A stretch of DNA of 34,237 nucleotides from positions 1-34,237 of the forward strand of contig NZ_LGDW01000483.1 of the NCBI RefSeq assembly GCF_001280005.1, given 5' to 3'. The position numbers were made by a program, and so were the translations under genes. Source of the stretch: Streptomyces sp. NRRL WC-3618. Lineage in GTDB: Bacteria; Actinomycetota; Actinomycetes; Streptomycetales; Streptomycetaceae. The notes below the pieces were generated by a model. It saw only the letters and a list, made by a program, of their open reading frames with translations. It searched no databases and was not told the origin of the DNA. Each line of letters opens with the position of its first letter. The stretch's first letter is position 1. Shown here piece after piece: positions 22,548-31,267 of this stretch.

Positions 22548-25500
22548 TTGCGCTCCAGATCACCGTGGGTCCTCAGGCTCGGACCGCCGTCGAAGAGATC
22601 CGGCCGGTCGGCGCGGATCGCTATACCCGTCATCCTCTCCGCCGCGCTCCTCGCGGGCATCGCCACCAGTCCGGACCTCATCGGCAGATACGCAGGACAG
22701 GACGCCGTCCCGGCGAGCGACAGTCGTCCCTGGTCGGACGAAACCGCCGCCGAACAACTCCGCCAGGACCAGTGCCTGATGGCGGACGTTCTGCGTCTGG
22801 GCGGCCCCGCCATGTCCGCCACCGCGCAGAACGCGCTCAACCAGCCGGCCGACAAGCTGCACGTCCTGGCCGATCGCAAGCGCTGGCAGGACACTCCGCT
22901 CGCTGCGGCGTACGAGAGCGACCGTGCCACCGGCCTCAAGGAGAGTAGGGCGCTCAACGCGATCTACGACGGCTGGAAGAAGCCTGTGCAAGGGCTGGAC
23001 ATCCCCGCCGGCTTCACTGATGCAAGCTTCGAGTGGCCGCCCAACGGCTTCGACGGCAAGCCGACCTTCTACGATCAGACCGGTCTGTCCAAATGGTTCG
23101 CCGACCGCTTCTGGCAGCACGAGGAGACCTTTTACGAAGACTCCACCCCTGCCGCCGACGCGGCCACGCGTAAGGCCGTCAGCGACCTCGGCATGCCCCT
23201 GTACGACAAGGACCCTGAGCCGGGCCCGCCGTGGGACGAATGGAACCGTGCCCTCGCTGAGCAAGCTGCGTTCCGGTGGCTGAACGGGGCGTCGATCGGC
23301 CCGGCCGGTGCCGATGACGCCCGGATCTTCCTGGCCTCCGGCGGCTTCCCCCGTACCGCTCCGCAGCCGGCCGGACCCGAGTACCGCATCGCGGTCGAGG
23401 ACATCAAGTCCCGCTTCGCGGCCTGTGCCTGGCGCGACCCGCTGGACCCGAACAACGTCCTGGACGACGTCACGGCCACTGCCGCGGCCGAGTGGCAGCA
23501 GGAGATCGCCTCCCAGGCCATGCGGCGCGATCAGATTCTGAAGGCCAACGACGACGCCACCAAGGCCCTCGCGGCCGGCGCGAAGAGTCTGGGCGATCTG
23601 CTCGGCCACTCCTGGGTCGCCGATCATCTGGCTCGTTGGCAGGACTTCTGGTCGGCGGGCGGCGTCGGCTACATCGGTGACGCCTCGACAACCATCGAGG
23701 TCGTCGGCAAGAAGGGCATGTGCCTTGACGCCGCGGGCGGCGGTACTGCCAATGGCGCCCCGGTTCAGATCTACACCTGCAACGGCTCCGCCGCGCAGGA
23801 TTGGCGGGTCGAGGGCGACTCCACAGGCCTGCACCTGCGCAACGTCAGCTCTTTCAAGTGTGTCGAGGCCGCGAAGAACAACGCGGCGAACGGCGCCAAG
23901 ATCCAGCTCTCCTTGTGCGACAGCTCCCCGGCGCAGACCTGGGAGTACAACGTTCGGGCCGCCACGCCGCTGAAGAACGTGGGCACCGGCAAGTGCCTGG
24001 ATCTGAAGACGTACGACAACAGCCAGGACTCCAGGCTGTGGACGTGCTCCGGCGGCACCCCGCAGAAGCTCATGATCAAGCCGTCCGGCCACACCGGCGA
24101 GGTCCCGCCCGCCGCCCAGTTCACCAAGGCCAAGGCGGGCCTCGCGTCCACCCAGACCGCGGCGAAGAGCCAGGTCACCGCCCTCAAGACGCAGCTTGCC
24201 GCCGCGCAGAAGGCGGCCACCGCTTCGGACGCCGCCGAGCAGGCCGCGTACAGGATCGCGGACGCCAACGGTGCGCCCCGCGGCCGTGGGTTGCTGGTCG
24301 GCCAGCAGAAGGCTCAGGTCACCAAGGCGTCGGTGGCAGCGCTGACGGCGATGGTGAAGGCCGGCGAGACCGCAGAGGCCGCCACCCGCGCCTCGGTCGC
24401 CGACAGCGAGACCATCTCGCAGCGGGCGCTCGCGCAGGCCGCGCAGGCGAAGGCTGAGTTCCGTAAGAAGGCCGCGGAGACGGCCGAGTTGCAGGCCAAG
24501 GCCGCCGCCGACGCTGCGAAGATCCACCGCGACAACGCGAAGAAGGACAAGGAGACCGCGGAGGCCAAACTCGCCGTGGCCGTGAAGGCCGAGGCCGACG
24601 CCAAGGTTGCCGCCGCCGGAGCGCACGCCAAGCGCCTCGCGGCCGAGGCCGAGGAAGCGACGGCGAAGGCCGAGAAGGAGACCGCCGCTGCCAAGCAGGC
24701 GGAGGCCGACCAGCACAAGCAGAACGCGCAGGCGGAGGCCGAGAAGGCGAAGGCTGCCAAGGACAGGGCCGAAGCCTTCGAGAGGACCGCGCAGAGCAGG
24801 CGCGATGACGCGGTCACCGCACGCGACAACGCCAAGGACAAGCGGGACGACGCCTGGGACGCCGAGCAGAAAGCCGACGCCGCTCGCGCCAAGGCCGACG
24901 CGAAGGGCGCCTACGCCGATTCCCTCGACGCAGGCGACGCGGCCGACGCGGCCCGTAGCGCGGCGAACAGCGCGGACGCGGCGGCCGACAACGCCGAAGC
25001 GGCGGCACGGAACGCCCGTTCGGAGGCGGACGCCGCCACGCAGGCCGCGGCCGACGCGGACGCGGCGGCGACGCGCGCGGAGGCGGCGGCGAAGCGGGCC
25101 CGTTCGGACGCGGATGCCGCGCAGGCGTACAAGCTCAAGGCCGACGCGGCGGTGAAAACCGCCACCAGCGCCGCAGCGGACGCCATCAAGGCGTCCCAGG
25201 ATGCCGCCGTCGAGGCCAAGGCCGCGGTCGAGCTCGCCGACGAGGCCGAGCAGCATGCCAAGGACGCCAGGACCGAGGCCGATGGCGCCAACAAGGAGGC
25301 TGGCAACGCGGTCGCGGCGGTGGCGAAGGCCGCGGGCTACGCCTACATCACCGCGCAGGCGGCCGTGGACGCGGGGGAGGCGGCCCGGCAGGTGGCCGAC
25401 CCCGCCAACGACGCGATCCAGCTCGGCTCCCCGTACGTCGGCAAGGACTCGGCAGCAGGCTTCGTCGTGCTGTCGGGGCAGGCATCGAAGACGATCGCCG

Positions 25501-27578
25501 AGCAGCAGCAGGCGGTCGCCGACGTGCACGCCAAGAACGCCGCCGCCGAGGCCGACGCTGCGAAGAACATCGCCGACCAGGCCAAGGGTGACGCCAAAGC
25601 GGCCTACCAGCACGCGGCGAACGCCGCCAAGTACGCCGCCGACGCCCGCACTTACTCCAAGGAGGCCCTCGGCTACGCGGCCGAAGCCGCCAAGGCGGCC
25701 TCCCGGGCATCGGCGTCCCTGGCCCGCAGCATCGAGTACGACCGCCAGGCCACCGCCGACGCGACCGCCGCCGACAAGGCAGCTGGCAACGCAGAGGGCT
25801 ACGCCAAGGACGCCCGCGATTCCGCTGACCAAGCCGCCCTCGACGCGGGAGCGGCCCGTGAGGCCGCGGCAGCGGCGGAACAGTCCGCCAGGGACGCGCG
25901 GGCCGCCGCCGACCGGGCGGACGTAGCCGCGACCGAGGCGGAACAGGCGGCGAAGGACGCGCTGAAGTACGCACGGGAGGCACAGGAGGCGGCCGACAGG
26001 GCCGAGAAGGCCGCCAAGGGCAAGCAGATCACCGACGGAACCGTTCCCGACGAGAACGGCCACTCGATCGGCAACGTCTTCCACGTCATCGACCGTATAG
26101 AGAAGGTCGGCACCCCGGAGGTCATCAAGAAGACCGACGGCTGCGACCACTGGTGGAACCACCTCGCCTACCGGGGCAACTGCACGATCACCACGAAGAT
26201 CAAGTACAAGGCCGTCCTCGACCTTTACCTGTGCACCGCACAGGATCTGGACCCGCAGAAGTTCATGTGCCCCTCCAGCGCGACGAAGTACCTCGGCGAG
26301 GTCCGGACCAAGGAACTGTCCCAGGAGGTCACGCACAACATCACGATGGCCGAGTGGCAGGACGGCGTCGATCCCATCGACATCCTCTTCGGCAGCTGGA
26401 TCAAGTGCGCCCAGAAGTTCAGCTCCGGTTTCGAGGGCGGCAGCTGGGGCGGATGCGCCTGGGCGTCCCTGGACGTCGCGAGCCTGTTCGCCGGCAAGAT
26501 CATCCGACCCATCGCGGAAGCAGTGCGCGCCGTGGACGCCGCGTTCGTCACGGGCATCGGCATCCGGGACGCGTTCAAGGCACTCAGGTCGCTCGAAGGC
26601 GTGGACGGGGCGGCGATCGCCGCGATCGAGAGGGAGGTCGAGCTCTACGAGGAGATCGCGACCGCGTGCTCCCGGAATAGTTTCCCGGGCGACACCCAGG
26701 TCCTCATGGCAGACGGATCCCACAAGGCGATCCGCGACATACATGTCGGGGACCTGGTCCGCGCCACGGATCCGGAGACCGGCCGGCCGTCGGCGCGACC
26801 CGTGACCGACACCATGCGGCACGACACCCGGCGGCTGGTGGACATCACCGTGGCCGACGGTGTGCTCTCCAGCACGGCAGGCCACCGCTTCTTCGTCAAG
26901 GATCGCGGCTGGACGCTGGTCTCTGCTCTGCGCGTGGGCGACAGCCTGCGCACGCCGGACGGTACGTTCCGCATCATCACGGCCGTGAAGGACCGGGCCG
27001 GTCTGACACCTCGCGAGGTCTACGACCTGACGGTCGACGGCATTCACACGTTCTATGTCAGCACCGAAGGTGCCCACCCTCAGAGCGTTCTCGTCCACAA
27101 CTGTGTGAACATCATCGCCGACGAGGGCATTGAAGGCGCTCACACCCTCGGCGATCACGTGAACAAGTTGGACGCCGACATGGCGGCGAAGGCGCTGGCC
27201 CCCAACAACAAGCGGGGCATCGCGACCCGATGGGCCAGCGAGGACGTCGCCGCCGAAGCCGTCGACAAGGCCATCACGCAGTGGCTGGAACACCACCCGG
27301 ACCATGTGACCGAGCTGAACACCTGGCAGAACAAGATCGCCCAGAAGCTCGGGAAGGGCGGCCGCTTCGACCCTCGGACGGACCTGAAGACCATCCGATG
27401 GGAGGTGCGGGACATGTCGGTCAAACTCGGCGATAAATGGGTGCGTAACGGCACCCAAGCGGTGAAGAGTGCTGTCGACACCGACTGGGTCATCGTGCAG
27501 CTGAAGTACATCGGCAAGAAGAACGCACAGCACCCGCACGGCAAGTGGGTCGTTTACACCTCCTATCTGGAAGGGTGA
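22548..27578 (+). CDS. Polymorphic toxin: ricin lectin, coiled coil, HINT, RNase A-like toxin
   Basis: 1676 residues, from a TTG start with AGAAGAGG 7 nt upstream. Order: basic/hydrophobic export segment (~20-45); Trp/Pro-rich N-terminal domain (~50-350); ricin-type beta-trefoil lectin (~380-512, QDW and QTW motifs, third repeat degenerate); long Ala/Asp/Lys/Glu-rich coiled coil (~525-1160); pre-toxin segment (~1165-1370); HINT autoprocessing domain (C1374 to VHNC, C1519); toxin domain (1519-1676). The toxin has GAHTLGDHV (H1532, H1537), R1561 and the end VVYTSYLEG (T1671, Y1673), the His/Arg/Thr/Tyr pattern of the bacterial CdiA-type RNase A-like toxins. Inferred action: exported, lectin-assisted contact with a competitor, self-release by HINT cleavage, RNA degradation in the target. 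The immunity gene follows. The RNase assignment is by motif only. Confidence 0.9.
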   Translation: MRSRSPWVLRLGPPSKRSGRSARIAIPVILSAALLAGIATSPDLIGRYAGQDAVPASDSRPWSDETAAEQLRQDQCLMADVLRLGGPAMSATAQNALNQPADKLHVLADRKRWQDTPLAAAYESDRATGLKESRALNAIYDGWKKPVQGLDIPAGFTDASFEWPPNGFDGKPTFYDQTGLSKWFADRFWQHEETFYEDSTPAADAATRKAVSDLGMPLYDKDPEPGPPWDEWNRALAEQAAFRWLNGASIGPAGADDARIFLASGGFPRTAPQPAGPEYRIAVEDIKSRFAACAWRDPLDPNNVLDDVTATAAAEWQQEIASQAMRRDQILKANDDATKALAAGAKSLGDLLGHSWVADHLARWQDFWSAGGVGYIGDASTTIEVVGKKGMCLDAAGGGTANGAPVQIYTCNGSAAQDWRVEGDSTGLHLRNVSSFKCVEAAKNNAANGAKIQLSLCDSSPAQTWEYNVRAATPLKNVGTGKCLDLKTYDNSQDSRLWTCSGGTPQKLMIKPSGHTGEVPPAAQFTKAKAGLASTQTAAKSQVTALKTQLAAAQKAATASDAAEQAAYRIADANGAPRGRGLLVGQQKAQVTKASVAALTAMVKAGETAEAATRASVADSETISQRALAQAAQAKAEFRKKAAETAELQAKAAADAAKIHRDNAKKDKETAEAKLAVAVKAEADAKVAAAGAHAKRLAAEAEEATAKAEKETAAAKQAEADQHKQNAQAEAEKAKAAKDRAEAFERTAQSRRDDAVTARDNAKDKRDDAWDAEQKADAARAKADAKGAYADSLDAGDAADAARSAANSADAAADNAEAAARNARSEADAATQAAADADAAATRAEAAAKRARSDADAAQAYKLKADAAVKTATSAAADAIKASQDAAVEAKAAVELADEAEQHAKDARTEADGANKEAGNAVAAVAKAAGYAYITAQAAVDAGEAARQVADPANDAIQLGSPYVGKDSAAGFVVLSGQASKTIAEQQQAVADVHAKNAAAEADAAKNIADQAKGDAKAAYQHAANAAKYAADARTYSKEALGYAAEAAKAASRASASLARSIEYDRQATADATAADKAAGNAEGYAKDARDSADQAALDAGAAREAAAAAEQSARDARAAADRADVAATEAEQAAKDALKYAREAQEAADRAEKAAKGKQITDGTVPDENGHSIGNVFHVIDRIEKVGTPEVIKKTDGCDHWWNHLAYRGNCTITTKIKYKAVLDLYLCTAQDLDPQKFMCPSSATKYLGEVRTKELSQEVTHNITMAEWQDGVDPIDILFGSWIKCAQKFSSGFEGGSWGGCAWASLDVASLFAGKIIRPIAEAVRAVDAAFVTGIGIRDAFKALRSLEGVDGAAIAAIEREVELYEEIATACSRNSFPGDTQVLMADGSHKAIRDIHVGDLVRATDPETGRPSARPVTDTMRHDTRRLVDITVADGVLSSTAGHRFFVKDRGWTLVSALRVGDSLRTPDGTFRIITAVKDRAGLTPREVYDLTVDGIHTFYVSTEGAHPQSVLVHNCVNIIADEGIEGAHTLGDHVNKLDADMAAKALAPNNKRGIATRWASEDVAAEAVDKAITQWLEHHPDHVTELNTWQNKIAQKLGKGGRFDPRTDLKTIRWEVRDMSVKLGDKWVRNGTQAVKSAVDTDWVIVQLKYIGKKNAQHPHGKWVVYTSYLEG

Positions 27579-27628
27579 TCTTGACTGAGGAGAAGGATCC
27601 CGGGAACGGATACCTGGAGGACGTCTAC

Positions 27629-28288
27629 GTGACGGACATCGGGCTGACCTGGGTCGCCTCGCGGTGGAGCCTGGTGGACATGTTCGACCGGGAGCCGGAC
27701 CGCCACTCCCGCCCCGAGGACGGACCCCTCGCGGAGTGGCTCGGCTTCGCGGAACTGGCCGTCGACGAGTTCGACCGGTCCAGGGCCGTGCAGTTGGGCC
27801 AGGACGTCCAGCGGCTCCTGTGGTCGCCGCTCCCGGAGGACACGATTCGAACGGCATGGCTCGGGGCGACCCACGGCCTCTTCGATCCTGCCGAGTACGG
27901 CATCAGCGCCCGTGCCTGGCTGCAGCGCGCCGAAGAGGCATGGCTGGCCCGAGTGCGCCGGGACGATCACGCGTTCGTCCCTCCGCCGCCACAGCCGGTG
28001 CTGGACGAGGAACTGAGGCGGGCCGTCCTTCAGGTGATCCACTCGGCCGCGGAGCACCTCGGTCACGCCGCGGAGAACCCTCCGTTCGGAACTCCGGTGA
28101 CCGGCCTCGTCCCCGCACTGGAGCGAGTGGTCACCGAGTCGTGCGCGGATCTCGGCTACCGGCTGTTCCTGCGCGCCATGAAGGCGTACCACGTACCGGC
28201 CGACAAGCCGAGCCTCGTCGCCCTCGGTGAGCGGTTCGGCTACCCGTATGGGGTGGTACGTGAAGGACTGAACGACCGGACCGACTGA
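27629..28288 (+). CDS. CdiI-type immunity protein for the RNase A-like toxin
   Basis: 219 residues, helical and acidic, with two blocks shared by the other immunity proteins in this island: IRTAWLGATHGLFDPA (mid-protein) and CADLGYRLFLRAMKAYHVP (C-terminal). I place it in the CdiI family found next to RNase A-like CDI toxins; it should bind and block the toxin in the producing cell. The GTG at 27629 is preferred: GGAGG lies 8 nt upstream, and the product MTDIGLTWV aligns with the start MTYETGLTWL of the paralogue at 33324. GTG 27575 and TTG 27581 would start closer to the toxin stop. It is the cognate partner by position. Confidence 0.88.
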   Translation: MTDIGLTWVASRWSLVDMFDREPDRHSRPEDGPLAEWLGFAELAVDEFDRSRAVQLGQDVQRLLWSPLPEDTIRTAWLGATHGLFDPAEYGISARAWLQRAEEAWLARVRRDDHAFVPPPPQPVLDEELRRAVLQVIHSAAEHLGHAAENPPFGTPVTGLVPALERVVTESCADLGYRLFLRAMKAYHVPADKPSLVALGERFGYPYGVVREGLNDRTD

Positions 28289-28296
28289 CGCTGAGG

Positions 28297-28335
28297 CACA
28301 GGGGCGGGCGGAGAACCGATCCGCCCGCCCCTGTG
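28297..28335 (+). terminator. 16-bp perfect hairpin after first immunity gene
   Basis: The arms at 28297-28312 and 28320-28335 are perfectly complementary around a 7-nt loop. The hairpin starts 9 nt after the immunity stop. It should end the toxin-immunity transcript. Confidence 0.85.
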
Positions 28336-28355
28336 GCATGTCCGCACCCGGCCCC

Positions 28356-28536
28356 ACGTGACGCACCCCACCCTGCCACCCGTTCAAACTCCGTTAACAA
28401 CGGACTGTGATCTCTCCGGTCTCCTCGATGCCCCCGGAGCGCCCACCGGCAGCGGCCGGAGGCGACTCCCTATGTCGACCTCACCCGTGGCAAGTGGAGT
28501 GCGCTGCGCGACAAGACGCCGCTGCCCCTCGCCGCC
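28356..28536 (+). repeat. coaA promoter/5'-end repeat, copy 1
   Basis: This stretch and 32722-32897 are near-identical (GTGACGCACCCCACC, then CCGTTAACAA, then the GTG start and first ~42 codons of coaA, ending at CTCGCCG). Each copy is followed by a toxin module. The differences include one extra C in this copy after codon 8 of coaA. Confidence 0.85.
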
Positions 28537-29020
28537 GAGGAGGTCGAGAAGCTGCGCGGTCTGGGCGATGTCATCGACCTCGACGAGGTGCGGGACATCT
28601 ACCTCCCGCTCTCCCGCCTCCTCAACCTCTACATCGGCGCCACGGACGGACTCAGGGGAGTCCTGAACACCTTTCTCGACGAACAGGGCGCCCAGACCGG
28701 CACACCGTGCGGCATAGGGGTCGCGGGCTCGGTGGCGGTGGGCAAGTCGACCGTCGCCCGTCTGCTCCAGGCACTGCTCTCCCGGCCCGAACGCCCGCGC
28801 GTCGGACTGGTGACCACCAGCGGCTTCCTGCTCCCCACGAGGAACTGACAGCCTGCGGCCTGATGTCCCGTAAGGGTTTCCCCGAGTCGTACGACCGCCG
28901 GGCCCTGACCCGCTTCGTCGCCGACATCAAGGCGGGCAAGGACGAGGCCACCGCCCCCGTCTACTCCCACCTCATCTACGACACCGTCCCCGGCGAGAGA
29001 AGCTCACGGTCCGCCGGGCG
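28407..29020 (+). pseudogene. coaA: Decayed 5' two-thirds of pantothenate kinase coaA
   Basis: CoaA (type I) phosphorylates pantothenate as the first step of coenzyme A synthesis. From the GTG at 28407 the sequence reads MISPVSSM, then shifts frame at a five-C run. It continues as [40 protein letters not shown] and the P-loop [12 protein letters not shown]. In TTSGFLLPT the Asp expected in TTDGFLLPT, which I recall as catalytic, is Ser. A second shift follows at about 28842, then [20 protein letters not shown], then a third shift at about 28997 (KLTVRRAD). There similarity ends and toxin coiled coil begins. With three frameshifts, a lost key residue and no C-terminal third, it cannot be a working kinase. 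The intact gene must be elsewhere. Confidence 0.85.
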
Positions 29021-29080
29021 GACGCCGAGGCGAAGAAGGCCCAGACCGCGGCGATCACCGCTCGCAAGGAGGCTACGGCG

Positions 29081-30591
29081 GTGGTGGCCGAGGCCACCAA
29101 AACGGCCGCCTGGGCGGCGAAGACCGCCGGGTACGCCCTCGCGACGGCCCAGTACGCGCAGGGCGCCCGGGATGCCGCGACGGCGACGACCAAGGCGGCC
29201 GACGAGGCGATCACCGTCGGCTCCCCGTACCGCGAGAGCGACGCCTCGGCGGCGTACGCGGTGCTGATCGGGCAGACCTCCAAGACCCTCGCCCAGCAGC
29301 AGGCCTCCGCGGCCAAGGCCAAGTCTGACGAGGCGAAGAAGGCGGCAGCCACGGCCAAGGCGCTCGCCGACAAGGCCGCCGGCGATGCGAAGATCGCCCT
29401 CCAGGCGGCGGCCGACGCCGCGAACTACGCCGTGCAGGCGGTCAACTCCGCTGCGGCGGCCGACGCTTCCGCGGCTGCGGCGGCGACCGACGCGGCAGCC
29501 GTGAAGAAGGCTGACGCGAACGCCCAGAAGTACGACGCGCAGGCGGGCACGGACGCCCTTTACGCCAACTTCGCCGCGAACGACGCCGAGTCGGCGGCTG
29601 CCCAGGCCGACCGCGATGTTTCGGAGGCGGAGAAGAGCGCGTCGAGCGCCCGCTCTGCGGCTTCCGGGGCCGAGTCTGACGCCAATGTCGCGGATCAGGT
29701 CGCCACATACGCCGAGTCCGACGCGGTCAAGGCTGAGGAGGCGGCGTCCAACGCGGAGAACTCTGCTAAGGAGGCGGACGCCGCCGCCACCCGCGCCGAG
29801 GAGGAAGAGCGCGAGCGGGAACGGAAAGCAGCCCAGGCATTGCTGGAGGAAAACGGCTCCGGTGCCGGCGCCGACCTTACGGCCGATGACGAGTCGCTGC
29901 TCCTGGACGGCTGCGGACCGGAATGTGTCGAGGAGTTCCGGGAGGCCAGGGCGCTCACCGGGCAGGGCGTCGTGGAGTGGCTCAAGGCCAACGGCGCCGA
30001 GATCCTCCTTGAGTACATCGGCGTGAACGACATCAAGCGGTGCTTCACCGAGGGCGATGTCGAAAGCTGTCTGTGGGCCTTGGTGGACGCTGTGGGTGTG
30101 GCGATTCCCGTCCTGAAGTTCCCCAAGGTGGCAAAGGCGCTTATACGCGTCGCCACGGGGGTCACTGGCTTCCTGGAGAAGTCGGTGACGGCCAAGCGGG
30201 CGCTCGAAAAGATGCGCACCCTCATCAAGGACATCCGTGAGGGGAGGATAAAGACCTGCCCGGTGAAGCCCAAGGCACTGGCGGCACGGTCCGTCAAGGG
30301 CCAGGTCGCGGGGCTGGCCTCTGTAGCGGCTGCGGTGGGTTCGGACTACCCGGGCGTCGGTACGATCGTGAACCAGGATGGAGTGACGGTCCAGATCTAC
30401 TCGAACGACCACGCACCGGCACACGCGCACGTGAAGGGCAAAGGCGAGGAAGTCCGCATCGGTCCAGCAAGCCACTGGCCGGACAAGCAGAACTGTCCAA
30501 GCGCCAACAGGCCGTGGTCACCGAGAACATCCGTACGATCAGGGAGAACGTCCGAGTCGCTATGGAAAGGTACAAGGCGCGTGGCTGCTGA
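29081..30591 (+). pseudogene. N-truncated polymorphic toxin with DUF4160-like C-terminal domain, frameshifted
   Basis: The coiled-coil frame is open from about 28997; the first plausible start is the GTG at 29081. The Ala-rich coiled coil is homologous to the large toxin around its GSPY...LSGQASKTIAEQQ block (here [20 protein letters not shown], then TSKTLAQQQ). A pre-toxin segment follows (NDIKRCFTEGDVESCLWALV, ~residue 315), then a DUF4160-like domain from ~427 (VQIYSNDHAPAHAHVKGKGE). After about 30467 the coding pattern moves one frame and continues KPLAGQAELSKRQQAVVTEN to YKARGC and a stop at 30591. Without the shift the frame runs through into the immunity gene, an artificial 667-residue fusion. 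No signal peptide, lectin or HINT domain is present, so it is an orphan cassette behind a coaA fragment. Toxicity of the DUF4160-like domain is inferred from position. Confidence 0.75.
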
Positions 30592-31084
30592 TCCCTCCCC
30601 GGCCTTGGCTGAGGTGCTGCGGCAGCTCGCCCAGGCTGTCGGCCGGTACGAGGCCGACGCCTCGTTCGCGGACGGTCACGAGCGCTGGTCCCTCTACCGT
30701 GTCGCGATGGACTACCCCGCCGCACTGCCGCTGCTGTTCGAGGCGGTGTCCCTGGAGACGGACGGCTCTCTGGCGTCTGGAGTCGTCGGTGAGGTGCTGG
30801 AACGCGTTCCAGGGGACGAGCGCGAGCGATGGGTACGGATCCTCCCGCCGACCGTGCGTGAGTTCTCTGCGCGCCGGGCGCGGGAACTTGGGGTCCTGGA
30901 ATCGATCAAGCAGGGTGCCGTGTCGGTAGAAGCTGTCGATGATCTCATCGACAGCTGGTCCGACTGGCTTCAATTGAGAGCGGTCCGCGTGGCCGTCGAC
31001 CAAAACGTCCTGCGTGTTGTCTCTCAAAGGGGCCGGACCAAGAAGATCAGGCAGGCTGCCGTCGACGCCCTCCGACAGGGCTGA
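30581..31084 (+). CDS. Probable immunity protein for the DUF4160-like toxin
   Basis: 167 residues, MAADPSPALAEVLRQLAQAV..., mainly helical and charged, unlike the CdiI-type proteins nearby. It starts at the GTG 30581, overlapping the frame-corrected toxin end by 11 nt, the usual coupling of toxin and immunity genes. The same reading frame is continuous with the toxin only because of an upstream frameshift. Segments such as LPLLFEAVSLETDGSLASGV and VPGDERERWVRILPP suggest a small helical-repeat fold. I do not recognise the family; the assignment as immunity rests on position and overlap. A strong terminator follows 29 nt after the stop. Confidence 0.75.
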   Translation: MAADPSPALAEVLRQLAQAVGRYEADASFADGHERWSLYRVAMDYPAALPLLFEAVSLETDGSLASGVVGEVLERVPGDERERWVRILPPTVREFSARRARELGVLESIKQGAVSVEAVDDLIDSWSDWLQLRAVRVAVDQNVLRVVSQRGRTKKIRQAAVDALRQG

Positions 31085-31112
31085 GTGCTCCGTAGGAAGC
31101 GCCGAGATCGGA

Positions 31113-31155
31113 TGGCTGTGCCTCGCCGGGCGTTTGTCCCGGCGGGGCACAGCCA
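31113..31155 (+). terminator. 18-bp hairpin terminator after DUF4160-like toxin/immunity pair
   Basis: The arms 31113-31130 and 31138-31155 pair over 18 positions, with one position U-G in RNA, around a 7-nt loop. It is among the longest stems in the window and ends the cassette. Confidence 0.85.
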
Positions 31156-31198
31156 GTGCGACGGCAAGACGCACAGCGTGAACGGTTGACATCCACCG

Positions 31199-31236
31199 CG
31201 GGTGGGTCCGTCCCTGCAACGGGACGGACCCACCCG
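31199..31236 (+). terminator. Second 16-bp perfect hairpin, just before the two-domain immunity gene
   Basis: The arms 31199-31214 and 31221-31236 are perfectly complementary around a 6-nt loop. Only 31 nt separate it from the next start codon, too few for a promoter. It may be a leftover terminator of a lost gene, or a leader structure controlling the immunity gene. Confidence 0.7.
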
Positions 31237-31267
31237 CCGACGTCTCTCGAAGGCAGGGCAATGCACC

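Noticed and set aside
22034..22957. 307-codon minus-strand frame across the toxin start
   Set aside because: It overlaps two signal-peptide-like starts on the plus strand and shows no recognisable domain or ribosome-binding site.
24100..26030. Repeated GC-rich units as a CRISPR or DNA satellite
   Set aside because: The repetition follows codons of an Ala-rich coiled coil without fixed spacers; no CRISPR array or cas genes are visible anywhere.
26667..27104. HINT domain as a true splicing intein
   Set aside because: It ends in HNC followed by a toxin domain and its immunity gene, with no conserved host protein split around it, so self-cleavage to release the toxin fits better than splicing.
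22560..27857. 1765-codon minus-strand frame opposite the toxin
   Set aside because: It is a shadow caused by the biased Ala/Lys/Glu codons of the coiled coil; no motif or initiation site supports it.
28588..28848. Short P-loop protein as a functional kinase
   Set aside because: It is the middle of a frameshifted CoaA with the Asp of the TTDGF motif changed to Ser and the remainder lost.
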